From Mucilaginibacter rubeus (GTDB lineage: Bacteria; Bacteroidota; Bacteroidia; Sphingobacteriales; Sphingobacteriaceae), in contig NZ_CP043450.1 in the NCBI RefSeq assembly GCF_003286415.2, positions 7,378,001 through 7,442,000 on the forward strand: a stretch of DNA of 64,000 nucleotides, in the 5' to 3' direction. Each line of letters opens with the position of its first letter. Position 1 is the stretch's first letter. Position numbers and translations under genes: made by a program. The notes beneath the pieces were generated by a model. The model was not told the origin of the DNA. It saw only the letters and a program-made list of their open reading frames with translations, and did not search any database. Of the stretch, positions 24,852 through 32,554 are shown in pieces.

Positions 24852-26552
24852 ATGAACAAATTTGCAACTATCGATTACGTGATCTTCGTAATCTATTTTA
24901 TTGTAGTTACGGGCTACGGGTACTGGGTATACAGTCGTAAAAAGATCAAAGGCGTATCCGATAGTCACGACTTTTTCCTGGCCGAAGGTTCGCTTACCTG
25001 GTGGGCTATCGGCGCTTCGCTGATTGCATCTAACATATCGGCCGAGCAGTTTATAGGTACCAGCGGTCAGGGCTTTGAAGTAGGCCTTGCCGTAGCAGCC
25101 TATGAGTGGGTAGCAGCCATCGCGCTTATCATTGTGGCCGTGTGGTTTATCCCAATTTTCCTCAAAAATAAGATTTTCACCATGCCGCAGTTTTTGCATA
25201 ACCGTTATAACGAAACGGTGAGCTTTATCATGGCCATATTCTGGCTGTTGCTGTACGTGCTGGTGAACCTTACCTCTATACTTTATCTGGGTGCTTTGGC
25301 TATCAACAACCTGATGGGGGGCGGCTACCTGCATGAAATCATTATCGCGCTATCTATTTTCGCGCTGTTTATTACCCTTGGTGGTATGAAGGTGATTGGC
25401 TTTACAGATGTTATCCAGGTTTTGGTACTGGTTATCGGTGGTTTGGCTACAACCTATATCGCGCTTACTTTGGTGAGCGAGCATTTTGGTTTAGGTAAAG
25501 ATGCCATGGCCGGTTTAAACAAGATGATGAGCGATGCTCCTGAGCATTTCAGAATGATGATGGCTAAACCTAAGCCGGGTGCACCTCAGGAAGAGATCAA
25601 TAAATACCTGGCCCTGCCTGGTATCGCGATGTATTTTGCCGGTCAGTGGATTGTGAACCTGAATTACTGGGGCTGTAATCAATACATTACCCAGCGCGCT
25701 TTGGGTGCCGACCTTAAAACTGCCCGTACCGGGATCTTGTTTGCCGGTTTAATGAAACTGGCCATGCCTGTAATTGTAGTTTTACCGGGTATTGCTGCCT
25801 ACGTGCTATACAAAAACGGCGCTTTACAACAGGAAATGACAACAGGCGGACACTTCAAAATAGACAATGCTTATTCTGCTATTCTTGGGTTTTTGCCTAC
25901 CGGCTTGAAAGGCCTTTCGGTAGCGGCACTTACGGCCGCGATTGTGGCATCACTGGCGGGTAAGGCTAATAGTATCTCTACCATTTTTACGCTGGATATT
26001 TATAAAAAGCATATCAATAAAGAAGCCAGCGAAAAAAACATGGTGGTATTTGGAAGACTTACCATTGTGGCTGCCCTGGTATTCTCTATCATACTTACCT
26101 GGAAAGATTTGCTGGGCATAGGCGGTGAGGGTGGTTTTACCTTCATTCAAAAATATACAGGCTTTATCAGCCCTGGTATCTTTGCTATTTTCATTTTAGG
26201 CTTCTTCTGGAAACGCACTACCAGTGCGGCTGCTATTGCGGGTATTTTAACAAGCTTTGGTATGTCGGTATTGTTCAATAACTACGCCCCTAAACTGTTC
26301 GGTCATGAAACTTTCCTTTACACGGCTTTCCCTAATGGCAAAGGTGGGTATGAGATCCCTTTCCTGATCTGTATGGGCTTATCGTTCCTGTTCACCATGA
26401 TCGTGACGATAGGTATCAGTTTAGCCGGACCGAAGGTTAACCCTAAAGCGCTTGAAATTCCGCGCAGTATGTTCAAGGTTGAAAAATCGACCATGGCATT
26501 AATTATAGTTACGCTTATACTGCTTACCATGCTTTATGTGAAGTTCTGGTAA
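24852..26552 (+). CDS. Sodium:solute symporter, probable arabinose transporter
   Basis: A 566-residue inner-membrane protein of the SSS family related to SGLT sugar carriers, with about 14 membrane helices. Seen: IDYVIFVIYFIVVTGYGYWVY, FFLAEGSLTWWAIGASLIASNISAEQFIG (the discontinuous helix with the Na+ site), YEWVAAIALIIVAVWFIPIFL, and ALTAAIVASLAGKANSISTIF, the conserved helix 8 region. The N-terminal SLTWWAIGASLIASNISAEQ pattern is that of sugar symporters. Position after araBDA suggests that it imports L-arabinose released in the periplasm. An intrinsic terminator follows, so it closes this transcript; repeats in the 236-bp gap before it may weaken coupling to araA. Confidence 0.92.
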   Translation: MNKFATIDYVIFVIYFIVVTGYGYWVYSRKKIKGVSDSHDFFLAEGSLTWWAIGASLIASNISAEQFIGTSGQGFEVGLAVAAYEWVAAIALIIVAVWFIPIFLKNKIFTMPQFLHNRYNETVSFIMAIFWLLLYVLVNLTSILYLGALAINNLMGGGYLHEIIIALSIFALFITLGGMKVIGFTDVIQVLVLVIGGLATTYIALTLVSEHFGLGKDAMAGLNKMMSDAPEHFRMMMAKPKPGAPQEEINKYLALPGIAMYFAGQWIVNLNYWGCNQYITQRALGADLKTARTGILFAGLMKLAMPVIVVLPGIAAYVLYKNGALQQEMTTGGHFKIDNAYSAILGFLPTGLKGLSVAALTAAIVASLAGKANSISTIFTLDIYKKHINKEASEKNMVVFGRLTIVAALVFSIILTWKDLLGIGGEGGFTFIQKYTGFISPGIFAIFILGFFWKRTTSAAAIAGILTSFGMSVLFNNYAPKLFGHETFLYTAFPNGKGGYEIPFLICMGLSFLFTMIVTIGISLAGPKVNPKALEIPRSMFKVEKSTMALIIVTLILLTMLYVKFW

Positions 26553-26582
26553 ATGGTTGAAATATTTGATTTTTGAATAAGA

Positions 26583-26607
26583 AAGTCCCGCGCGAGGCGG
26601 GCTTTTT
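26583..26607 (+). terminator. Intrinsic terminator after the symporter gene
   Basis: AAGTCCCGC (26583-26591) pairs with GCGGGCTT (26597-26604) around GCGAG, with one bulged T, and continues into a six-T tract. It marks the end of the arabinose catabolic transcript. Confidence 0.88.
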
Positions 26608-26765
26608 TAATTAAATATTTTAAGTGTTTTTTTAACAATTATAAATTAATTTTTATACATTGGTCTCGCTGATCACCAGTTATCAGTTTAAGCCAATTTA
26701 TTGTTCCGGAAATTATAATAGTTAAAACGGTAATGCTGTAAAAGGCAAGCTAACAACCTCAAATT

Positions 26766-27938
26766 ATGAAGAATAACAAGAATTTATTAATGATGTTAAG
26801 CTGTTCGGCTGCACTTTTCGCGGCTTGCAACGGTAATCCTAAAGCAACTGACTCAACCGTGAAAGATTCAACTTCGGTAACTACCCATGCTATACCCGAT
26901 TCGGCAAATTTTGAAGCCGATGTACAAGGGCAAAAAACAAAACTTTTTACCCTTAAAAATACTGGCGGCCTAACAGCAGCTATCACCAATTATGGCGGCA
27001 GACTGGTGAGCCTGTTGGTACCTGATAAAGAAGGTAAAGCTACCGACGTTATTTTAGGCTATGATTCGGTGAAAAGCTATCAAAAACCAAAGGAGCCATA
27101 TTTTGGTGCCATCATTGGTCGTTATGGCAACCGCATTGCCAAAGGAAAATTCACGCTTGATGGTAAAGCTTACCAGCTGGATATTAACGATGGCGTAAAT
27201 ACCCTGCATGGCGGTTTTAATGGTTTTTATGGCAAGGTATTTTCTGCCAAGCAATTAAGCGCTTCACAACTGGAACTTACCTATGTTTCAAAAGATGGTG
27301 AAGGTGGTTATCCCGGTAATTTAACTGCAACTGTGGTTTATACTTTGGGTGATGATAACTCATTGAAAATAGAATATAAAGCTACTACCGATAAACCTAC
27401 TGTTGTTAACTTAACCAATCACGCTTATTTTAACCTGAATGGTGCGGGCAGCCCTACTATTACCGATAACGTAATGCAAATAAACGCCGATGCTTTTTTG
27501 CCTGTGGATACCACACTTATCCCAACCGGCAAATTACAACCGGTTAAAGGCACCCCGTTTGATTTTACCACATCAAAAGCTATTGGTAAAGATATTGGTG
27601 TTGCCGATGAGCAATTAAAAAACGGCAAAGGTTACGATCATAATTTTGTATTGAACAAACATGATCTTACCACGCCGGTAGCTACCGCTAAAAGTACTGT
27701 TACCGGTATTACTATGGAGGTATTTACCGAAGAACCTGGTCTGCAGTTTTACTCTGGTAACTTTTTAACCGGCGAAAGTAAAGACGGTAAGGGCGGCAAA
27801 GCCTATCCGTACCGCTCGGCTTTTTGCTTGGAAACACAGCATTTTCCAGACGCGCCAAACCAGCCTGCTTTTGCTTCAACCGTGTTAAAACCGGGAGAAA
27901 CCTACCATACAGTTACCATTTACAAATTCTCCAAATAA
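26766..27938 (+). CDS. Aldose 1-epimerase (mutarotase), lipoprotein
   Basis: A 390-residue GalM-like enzyme that interconverts alpha and beta anomers of aldoses, with an SPII signal (NLLMMLSCSAALFAAC, Cys near residue 21), so it is a periplasmic membrane-anchored form. Seen: LKNTGGLTAAITNYGGRLVSLLVPDK, GAIIGRYGNRIAKGKFTLDG, VNTLHGGFNGFYGKVF with one catalytic His, VVNLTNHAYFNLNG with the second His, and PGLQFYSGNFLTGE with the catalytic Glu region. It probably speeds anomer exchange of L-arabinose freed by the retaining and inverting arabinosidases nearby. GH51 begins 7 bp after its stop, which indicates an operon. Confidence 0.93.
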   Translation: MKNNKNLLMMLSCSAALFAACNGNPKATDSTVKDSTSVTTHAIPDSANFEADVQGQKTKLFTLKNTGGLTAAITNYGGRLVSLLVPDKEGKATDVILGYDSVKSYQKPKEPYFGAIIGRYGNRIAKGKFTLDGKAYQLDINDGVNTLHGGFNGFYGKVFSAKQLSASQLELTYVSKDGEGGYPGNLTATVVYTLGDDNSLKIEYKATTDKPTVVNLTNHAYFNLNGAGSPTITDNVMQINADAFLPVDTTLIPTGKLQPVKGTPFDFTTSKAIGKDIGVADEQLKNGKGYDHNFVLNKHDLTTPVATAKSTVTGITMEVFTEEPGLQFYSGNFLTGESKDGKGGKAYPYRSAFCLETQHFPDAPNQPAFASTVLKPGETYHTVTIYKFSK

Positions 27939-27945
27939 GTAAATC

Positions 27946-29916
27946 ATGTTAAAAAGGACTTTTTTAACGTTATGTGCGGCCGGTGCTTTTGCTATGGCAA
28001 ATGCGCAAACACAATATACCATTGCCGCGGATAAGGTAAAGGCTCATATTCAGCCTACCATGTATGGGATATTTTTTGAGGATATCAACCTTGCTGCCGA
28101 TGGTGGTGTATATGCCGAGCTGGTAAAAAACCGTTCATTTGAGTTCAACATGCCTTTGATGGGATGGAAGGAACAGAAGAAGGATGGCGGCGACGGTCGT
28201 ACGGAAGTAATTAACCGTGCTGTAGAGCGCCCGGAGAATGCTCATTTTATAAAAAGCTATATCACGGGCGATGCCGGTTTTTATGGTTTCTCAAACGAGG
28301 GTTTCCGCGGGGGCATGGGTGTTAAAGAGGGCGAAGAATACAGCTTTTCGGTAATAGCCAAACAGGAGGGTGATACCAACGTAAAACTGAATATTGAACT
28401 GCATGGCGATAACGGCGACATTATAGGAAAGGCAGAGCTTACGCCGACTGACAAAGAATGGAACCGCTACAGCGTAAAATTCAAATCGACTGCTACAACA
28501 CCTAAGGCTCAGCTATACGTTTGGATGAGCGGCAAGGGCGTTATCGATCTGGATATGATCTCGCTGTTCCCTGAACATACATGGAAAAACCGTCCGGGTG
28601 GTTTGCGGGCAGATCTGGTACAGCGACTGGCCGATCTTAAGCCTGGCTTTTTACGTTTCCCGGGTGGCTGTATTGTTGAAGGGCGTGAGCTTAACAATCG
28701 CTACCAATGGAAAAAAACCATAGGCCCGGTTGATAAACGCGAGAACATTATCAACCGCTGGAACACCGAATTTAAACATCGTCCGGCACCTGATTATTAC
28801 CAAACTTTCGGTCTGGGTTTCATGGAGTATTTCATGACTGCCGAAGATATTGGAGCTTCGCCGCTACCGATCCTGAATTGCGGTATGGCCTGCGAATTTA
28901 ACACCGGCGAGTTAGTTCCGTTGGATAAGCTTGATCCTTACGTGCAGGATGCACTCGACCTGATTGAATTTGCCAATGGCGATGCCAGCACCAAATGGGG
29001 TAAGCTGCGTACCGATCTTGGTCACCCGGCGCCATTTAATTTAAAAATGATTGGTGTAGGTAACGAGCAATGGGGCCCGCAATACATCGACCGCTGGAAG
29101 ATTTTCACCAAGGCTATCAAAACTAAATATCCTGATGTGAAGATTGTATCGGCTTTAGGCCCATCACCTGAAGGCAAAGAGTTTGACCTGTTAAATAAAA
29201 CGTTCCGTAGTTTGGGAGCCGATATTTTAGATGAGCATTATTATGCGCCGGCAAAGTGGTTCAGGGATAATGCCCGCCGTTATGATAACTATGACCGTAA
29301 AGGGCCAAAGATCTTCGCTGGTGAATATGCCGCGCAAAGCGTATCTACCGTAAACCCGGATAATAAAAACAACTGGGAGTGCGCGCTATCTGAGGCTGCT
29401 TTCATGACAGGTTTAGAGCGTAATGCCGATGTGGTGAACATGGCTTCATACGCCCCGCTTTTTGCCCACGTAGAAGGTTGGCAGTGGACACCAAACCTCA
29501 TCTGGTTTGATAACCTGAAAAGCTATGCTACGCCAAATTATTATGTGCAGCAATTGTTTTCAATAAACAAAGGTACCGATGTGGTGCCGCTTACATTAAA
29601 CAATGAAGCCGTAGCCGGGCAAAATGACAGCTATGCTACAGCCAGTCTGGATAAGAATACCAACGAGTTGGTGATCAAATTTGTGAATACCAGCACTTCG
29701 GCGCAAAATGTAAGCTTTAAAATTACCGGTTCAAAAGGCTATCAAAAACAGGCTACGGTTACAACGCTAAAAGCTGACAGCAAGGATGCCGAAAACTCAC
29801 TGACCGCGCCTACTGCGGTTAGTCCGGTTGAAAGCACCATTGATATCTCGGGCAATACCCTGAAGCTTGCTGTTGAGCCGTACTCGTTCAAAATAGTAAG
29901 GCTTAAAAACAAATAA
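27946..29916 (+). CDS. abfA: GH51 alpha-L-arabinofuranosidase
   Basis: A 656-residue exported retaining enzyme that removes alpha-L-arabinofuranosyl groups from arabinan, arabinogalactan or arabinoxylan. Signal peptide FLTLCAAGAFAMANAQ. Seen: MYGIFFEDINLAADGGVYAE, the GH51 opening; a carbohydrate-binding-like segment at about residues 85-215 (GDAGFYGFSNEGFRGGMGV, then FKSTATTPKAQLYVWMSG); FLRFPGGCIVEG; GVGNEQWGPQY with the acid/base Glu374; FAGEYAAQS with the nucleophile Glu460; and the C-terminal beta domain ending VEPYSFKIVRL. It sits between the mutarotase and a GH43 gene with gaps of 7 and 3 bp, a tight operon. Confidence 0.96.
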   Translation: MLKRTFLTLCAAGAFAMANAQTQYTIAADKVKAHIQPTMYGIFFEDINLAADGGVYAELVKNRSFEFNMPLMGWKEQKKDGGDGRTEVINRAVERPENAHFIKSYITGDAGFYGFSNEGFRGGMGVKEGEEYSFSVIAKQEGDTNVKLNIELHGDNGDIIGKAELTPTDKEWNRYSVKFKSTATTPKAQLYVWMSGKGVIDLDMISLFPEHTWKNRPGGLRADLVQRLADLKPGFLRFPGGCIVEGRELNNRYQWKKTIGPVDKRENIINRWNTEFKHRPAPDYYQTFGLGFMEYFMTAEDIGASPLPILNCGMACEFNTGELVPLDKLDPYVQDALDLIEFANGDASTKWGKLRTDLGHPAPFNLKMIGVGNEQWGPQYIDRWKIFTKAIKTKYPDVKIVSALGPSPEGKEFDLLNKTFRSLGADILDEHYYAPAKWFRDNARRYDNYDRKGPKIFAGEYAAQSVSTVNPDNKNNWECALSEAAFMTGLERNADVVNMASYAPLFAHVEGWQWTPNLIWFDNLKSYATPNYYVQQLFSINKGTDVVPLTLNNEAVAGQNDSYATASLDKNTNELVIKFVNTSTSAQNVSFKITGSKGYQKQATVTTLKADSKDAENSLTAPTAVSPVESTIDISGNTLKLAVEPYSFKIVRLKNK

Positions 29917-29919
29917 CCC

Positions 29920-30924
29920 TTGAAAAAGATTCTTCTGATCATATCCTTATTGTTCCCGGGCATTATAACTAATGCCCAGGAACTAAGGACTGATATATCG
30001 GTTCACGACCCGGTAATGACCCGGCAGGATAGTACTTATTATATCTTTTGCACGGGTAATGGCATTGCCATGTGGTCGTCGGCAGATAGGGTGCATTGGA
30101 AGGCTGAGAAACCGGTATTTGCCGCTGCCCCACAATGGGCGGTTGATGCTATTCCCGGTTTTAAAGGTCATATCTGGGCTCCGGATATTTCTTTTTACAA
30201 CGGATTATACTACCTGTTCTATTCAGTGTCGGCTTTTGGCAAAAATACATCGGCCATTGGGGTAGCAACCAATACTACGCTTCATACCAATGATGCTAAC
30301 TATAAATGGGTTGATCATGGTAAGGTAATTCAATCCGTCCCCGGTAAAACCAACTGGAATGCTATCGACCCTAATTTAATTACAGATAAAGACGGAACGC
30401 CATATCTGGTTTTCGGCTCGTTTTGGGATGGCCTGAAATTGGTTAAGCTGAATAAAGACAGGTTAAGCGTTGCGGAGGATATTAACAAGATCCCAACCAT
30501 TGCTACTCGCAGAAAAGCAGCGGCAGAAAACCTGCCTGCTGTTGATGGCAATCCCGTTGATGCCGGAGGTAATGCCATTGAAGCGCCTCTTATATTTAAA
30601 CACGATAAATATTTTTACCTGTTTGCCTCGATAGATTATTGCTGCAAAGGGCCGAAGAGCACTTACAAAATGATCATCGGTCGTTCAAAAAAACTGAAGG
30701 GGCCATACCTGGATAAAGAAGGCATAGCCATGAATAAAGGCGGTGGCAGTATCCTGCTGGCCGGCGACGCTAACTGGTATGGTGTAGGCCATAACGGGGT
30801 AAGTACTTTTGATGGAGTTGATTATATCATTTTCCATGGTTATGACGCGGCGGATAAGGGGATTTCTAAGTTGAGAGTGGAGAAACTGGATTGGGTTGAT
30901 GGATGGCCGGTGGTAGGGAAATGA
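29920..30924 (+). CDS. GH43 endo-1,5-alpha-L-arabinanase-like, TTG start
   Basis: A 334-residue exported five-bladed propeller. It starts at a TTG three bases after the GH51 stop, which opens KKILLIISLLFPGIITNAQ, a good signal peptide; no ATG fits. Seen: the base Asp in SVHDPVMTRQDSTYYIF, HIWAPDISFYNGLYYLFYSVS, the modulator Asp in AIDPNLITDKDGTPYLVFGS, the acid Glu in AIEAPLIFKHDKYFYLFAS, and a CC pair in DYCCKGPKSTYKM followed by GRSKKLKGPY. The last motif is characteristic of endo-1,5-alpha-L-arabinanases. It would cut the arabinan backbone. It is tightly coupled to the GH51 gene. Confidence 0.9.
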   Translation: MKKILLIISLLFPGIITNAQELRTDISVHDPVMTRQDSTYYIFCTGNGIAMWSSADRVHWKAEKPVFAAAPQWAVDAIPGFKGHIWAPDISFYNGLYYLFYSVSAFGKNTSAIGVATNTTLHTNDANYKWVDHGKVIQSVPGKTNWNAIDPNLITDKDGTPYLVFGSFWDGLKLVKLNKDRLSVAEDINKIPTIATRRKAAAENLPAVDGNPVDAGGNAIEAPLIFKHDKYFYLFASIDYCCKGPKSTYKMIIGRSKKLKGPYLDKEGIAMNKGGGSILLAGDANWYGVGHNGVSTFDGVDYIIFHGYDAADKGISKLRVEKLDWVDGWPVVGK

Positions 30925-30956
30925 GTGAAGTAGATTGAACAAAGTAAGGGCCGTGC

Positions 30957-31077
30957 GATTCCCTCCCCTGGGAGGGTGTAGGGAGGGGTTTCATCGATCT
31001 TCCTACTTGCTGGCAGCGCACATAAACCCCTCCCTGCCACTTCACATACCGACCACGCCCCTCCCGAGGGAGGGAAT
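30957..31077. repeat. TTCCCTCCC / GGGAGGGAA palindromic repeat, copy 3
   Basis: ATTCCCTCCCCTGGGAGGG on the left and CCTCCCGAGGGAGGGAAT on the right, inner GGGAGGGGTTT with AAACCCCTCCC. Very similar to the element at 14287-14407. Confidence 0.9.
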
Positions 31078-31106
31078 TAGAAAGGCCGTGGGCTTAATAT
31101 CCTGCA

Positions 31107-31230
31107 GGTTCAAGCGTCCGCGCTTGAACCCATTTTCGTGTAAGCGTCCACGCTTACTCACCGGAAACAACCAATAACGTGAGCGTGGACGCTCACATTT
31201 TGTAATATTCAAGCGTGGACGCTTGAACAT
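31107..31230. repeat. Cluster of four AAGCGT-ACGCTT palindromes
   Basis: Four short palindromes in about 125 bp: GGTTCAAGCGTCCGCGCTTG at 31107 on, GTGTAAGCGTCCACGCTTAC at 31138-31157, GTGAGCGTGGACGCTCAC at 31179-31196 and TTCAAGCGTGGACGCTTGAA at 31208-31227. All share GCGT-N2-ACGC or close variants with different outer bases. The last ends 16 bp before the next gene's ATG. Related units are at 40437-40490 and 56936-56952. Confidence 0.88.
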
Positions 31231-31243
31231 GCGATTTTAACAT

Positions 31244-32221
31244 ATGAAAATATCACAATACCTGATTGCATTAAGTTTTGCACTTGGCTGCTTGACTTCA
31301 GTCAAAGCTACAACCCTTGATACCACCTTCCGTGCCGATGGTAATCCCATTATCAGGCATAAGTACACTGCCGATCCGGCTGCTATGGTTTATAAGGATA
31401 AAGTATACCTGTACACCGGTCATGACGAAGCAGCACCGGGACATAACGGTTATACCATGCACGACTGGACCTGCTTTACTTCAACCGACATGGTGAATTG
31501 GACAGAGCATCCATCACCCTTAAATGTTAAAGAATTTAAATGGGCTAAAGCCGATGCATGGGCTTCGCAAGTGATTGAGCGCAATGGCAAGTTTTACTGG
31601 TATGTAGCCGTTGAACACGGTACTATTCCGGGTAAGGCTATTGGCGTCGCGGTGTCTGACAGTCCGCTGGGGCCGTTTAAAGATGCGAGGGGCAGCGCTT
31701 TGGTTACCAACGACATGACCAAAGCTGTAAAACATTCCTGGGATGATATAGACCCAACGGTTATTATCGATAAAGACGGACAGGCCTACCTGTTTTGGGG
31801 TAATGGCATTTGCTACTATGCCAAGCTGAAAAGCAACATGACCGAGCTTGATGGCGAGATCAAAACCGTAACCCTGCCGCATTATACTGAAGCGCCGTGG
31901 GTACATTACCGTAATGGCTGGTATTACCTGTCATACGCCTATGAATTTCCTGAAAAGATAGCTTACGCGATGAGCAAAAGCATCAACGGTCCTTGGGAAT
32001 ATAAGGGGATCATTAACGAGCTGGCAGGTAACTCGAACACCAATCATCAGGCTATTATTGAATTTAAAGGCCAATGGTATTTTATATATCATAACGGCGC
32101 GCTGGTGCCTGATGCAGGCAGTTTCCACCGTTCGGTTTGTATCGATTATTTGTATTACAATAAAGATGGCAGCATTAAGCGGGTTATTATGACAAGCGAA
32201 GGTGTGAAGCCTGCAAAGTAG
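31244..32221 (+). CDS. GH43-family glycosidase (arabinofuranosidase/xylosidase type)
   Basis: A 325-residue exported propeller enzyme with signal peptide LIALSFALGCLTSVKA. Seen: the base Asp in KYTADPAAMVYKDKVYLYTG, YTMHDWTCFTSTDMVNW, the modulator Asp in DIDPTVIIDKDGQAYLFWG, the acid Glu in HYTEAPWVHYRNGWYYLSYA, and NTNHQAIIEFKGQWYFIYH, which carries the buried His. The opening resembles bifunctional arabinofuranosidase/xylosidase GH43 subfamilies more than endo-arabinanases; the subfamily is not certain. It is 319 bp from the preceding operon, with repeats between, and ends in a long hairpin. It is probably exo-acting on side chains or short oligosaccharides. Confidence 0.88.
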   Translation: MKISQYLIALSFALGCLTSVKATTLDTTFRADGNPIIRHKYTADPAAMVYKDKVYLYTGHDEAAPGHNGYTMHDWTCFTSTDMVNWTEHPSPLNVKEFKWAKADAWASQVIERNGKFYWYVAVEHGTIPGKAIGVAVSDSPLGPFKDARGSALVTNDMTKAVKHSWDDIDPTVIIDKDGQAYLFWGNGICYYAKLKSNMTELDGEIKTVTLPHYTEAPWVHYRNGWYYLSYAYEFPEKIAYAMSKSINGPWEYKGIINELAGNSNTNHQAIIEFKGQWYFIYHNGALVPDAGSFHRSVCIDYLYYNKDGSIKRVIMTSEGVKPAK

Positions 32222-32228
32222 TTTCATT

Positions 32229-32311
32229 GTAGAAACGCATCACATGCGTCTCCCGCATGCAAATTACCGTAGATTTGTTGTTCAATAAAAGACGCATGTA
32301 ATGCGTCTTTA
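32229..32311. repeat. GACGCAT-ATGCGTC palindromes
   Basis: Two small palindromes: AAACGCATCACATGCGTCT near 32233 and GACGCATGTAATGCGTC at 32291-32307. They flank about 40 unremarkable bases. A loosely related element is at 58138-58201. Confidence 0.75.
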
Positions 32312-32327
32312 CGTTAAATGATATTAT

Positions 32328-32373
32328 AAACTAAGAAGCAGGAAAGGATAATCTCTTTCCTGCTTCTTAGTTT
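32328..32373 (+). terminator. 19-bp perfect hairpin after the GH43 gene
   Basis: The left arm AAACTAAGAAGCAGGAAAG (32328-32346) and its exact complement (32355-32373) enclose an 8-nt loop. The T-run after it is only three bases, so efficiency is uncertain. The remaining 181 bp to the GH2 start are AT-rich and hold no gene or clear promoter. Confidence 0.7.
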
Positions 32374-32554
32374 ACGGGCTGTTACCTGCAACAAATCGTA
32401 TCAACTTTTCTTCAAAACCAATCAAACGTAACCAAACGTTAAAATCGGTTCAATTTATCCTATACTTTTAGTGCGAAATAATTAATTCAAAAGCCTGTAC
32501 GGCCGGTTTAAATGGTTTGTCGGAACTGTTTAGCCGGCTTTATAACCTACAATT

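Noticed and set aside
31107..31230. Regularly spaced short repeats that could suggest a CRISPR array
   Set aside because: The units are self-palindromic with varying outer bases, the spacing is irregular and no cas gene is present.
30935..31230. Short frames of 60-80 codons in the repeat-filled gap
   Set aside because: Their residues are translations of palindromic repeats on either strand; no start context or conservation signal.
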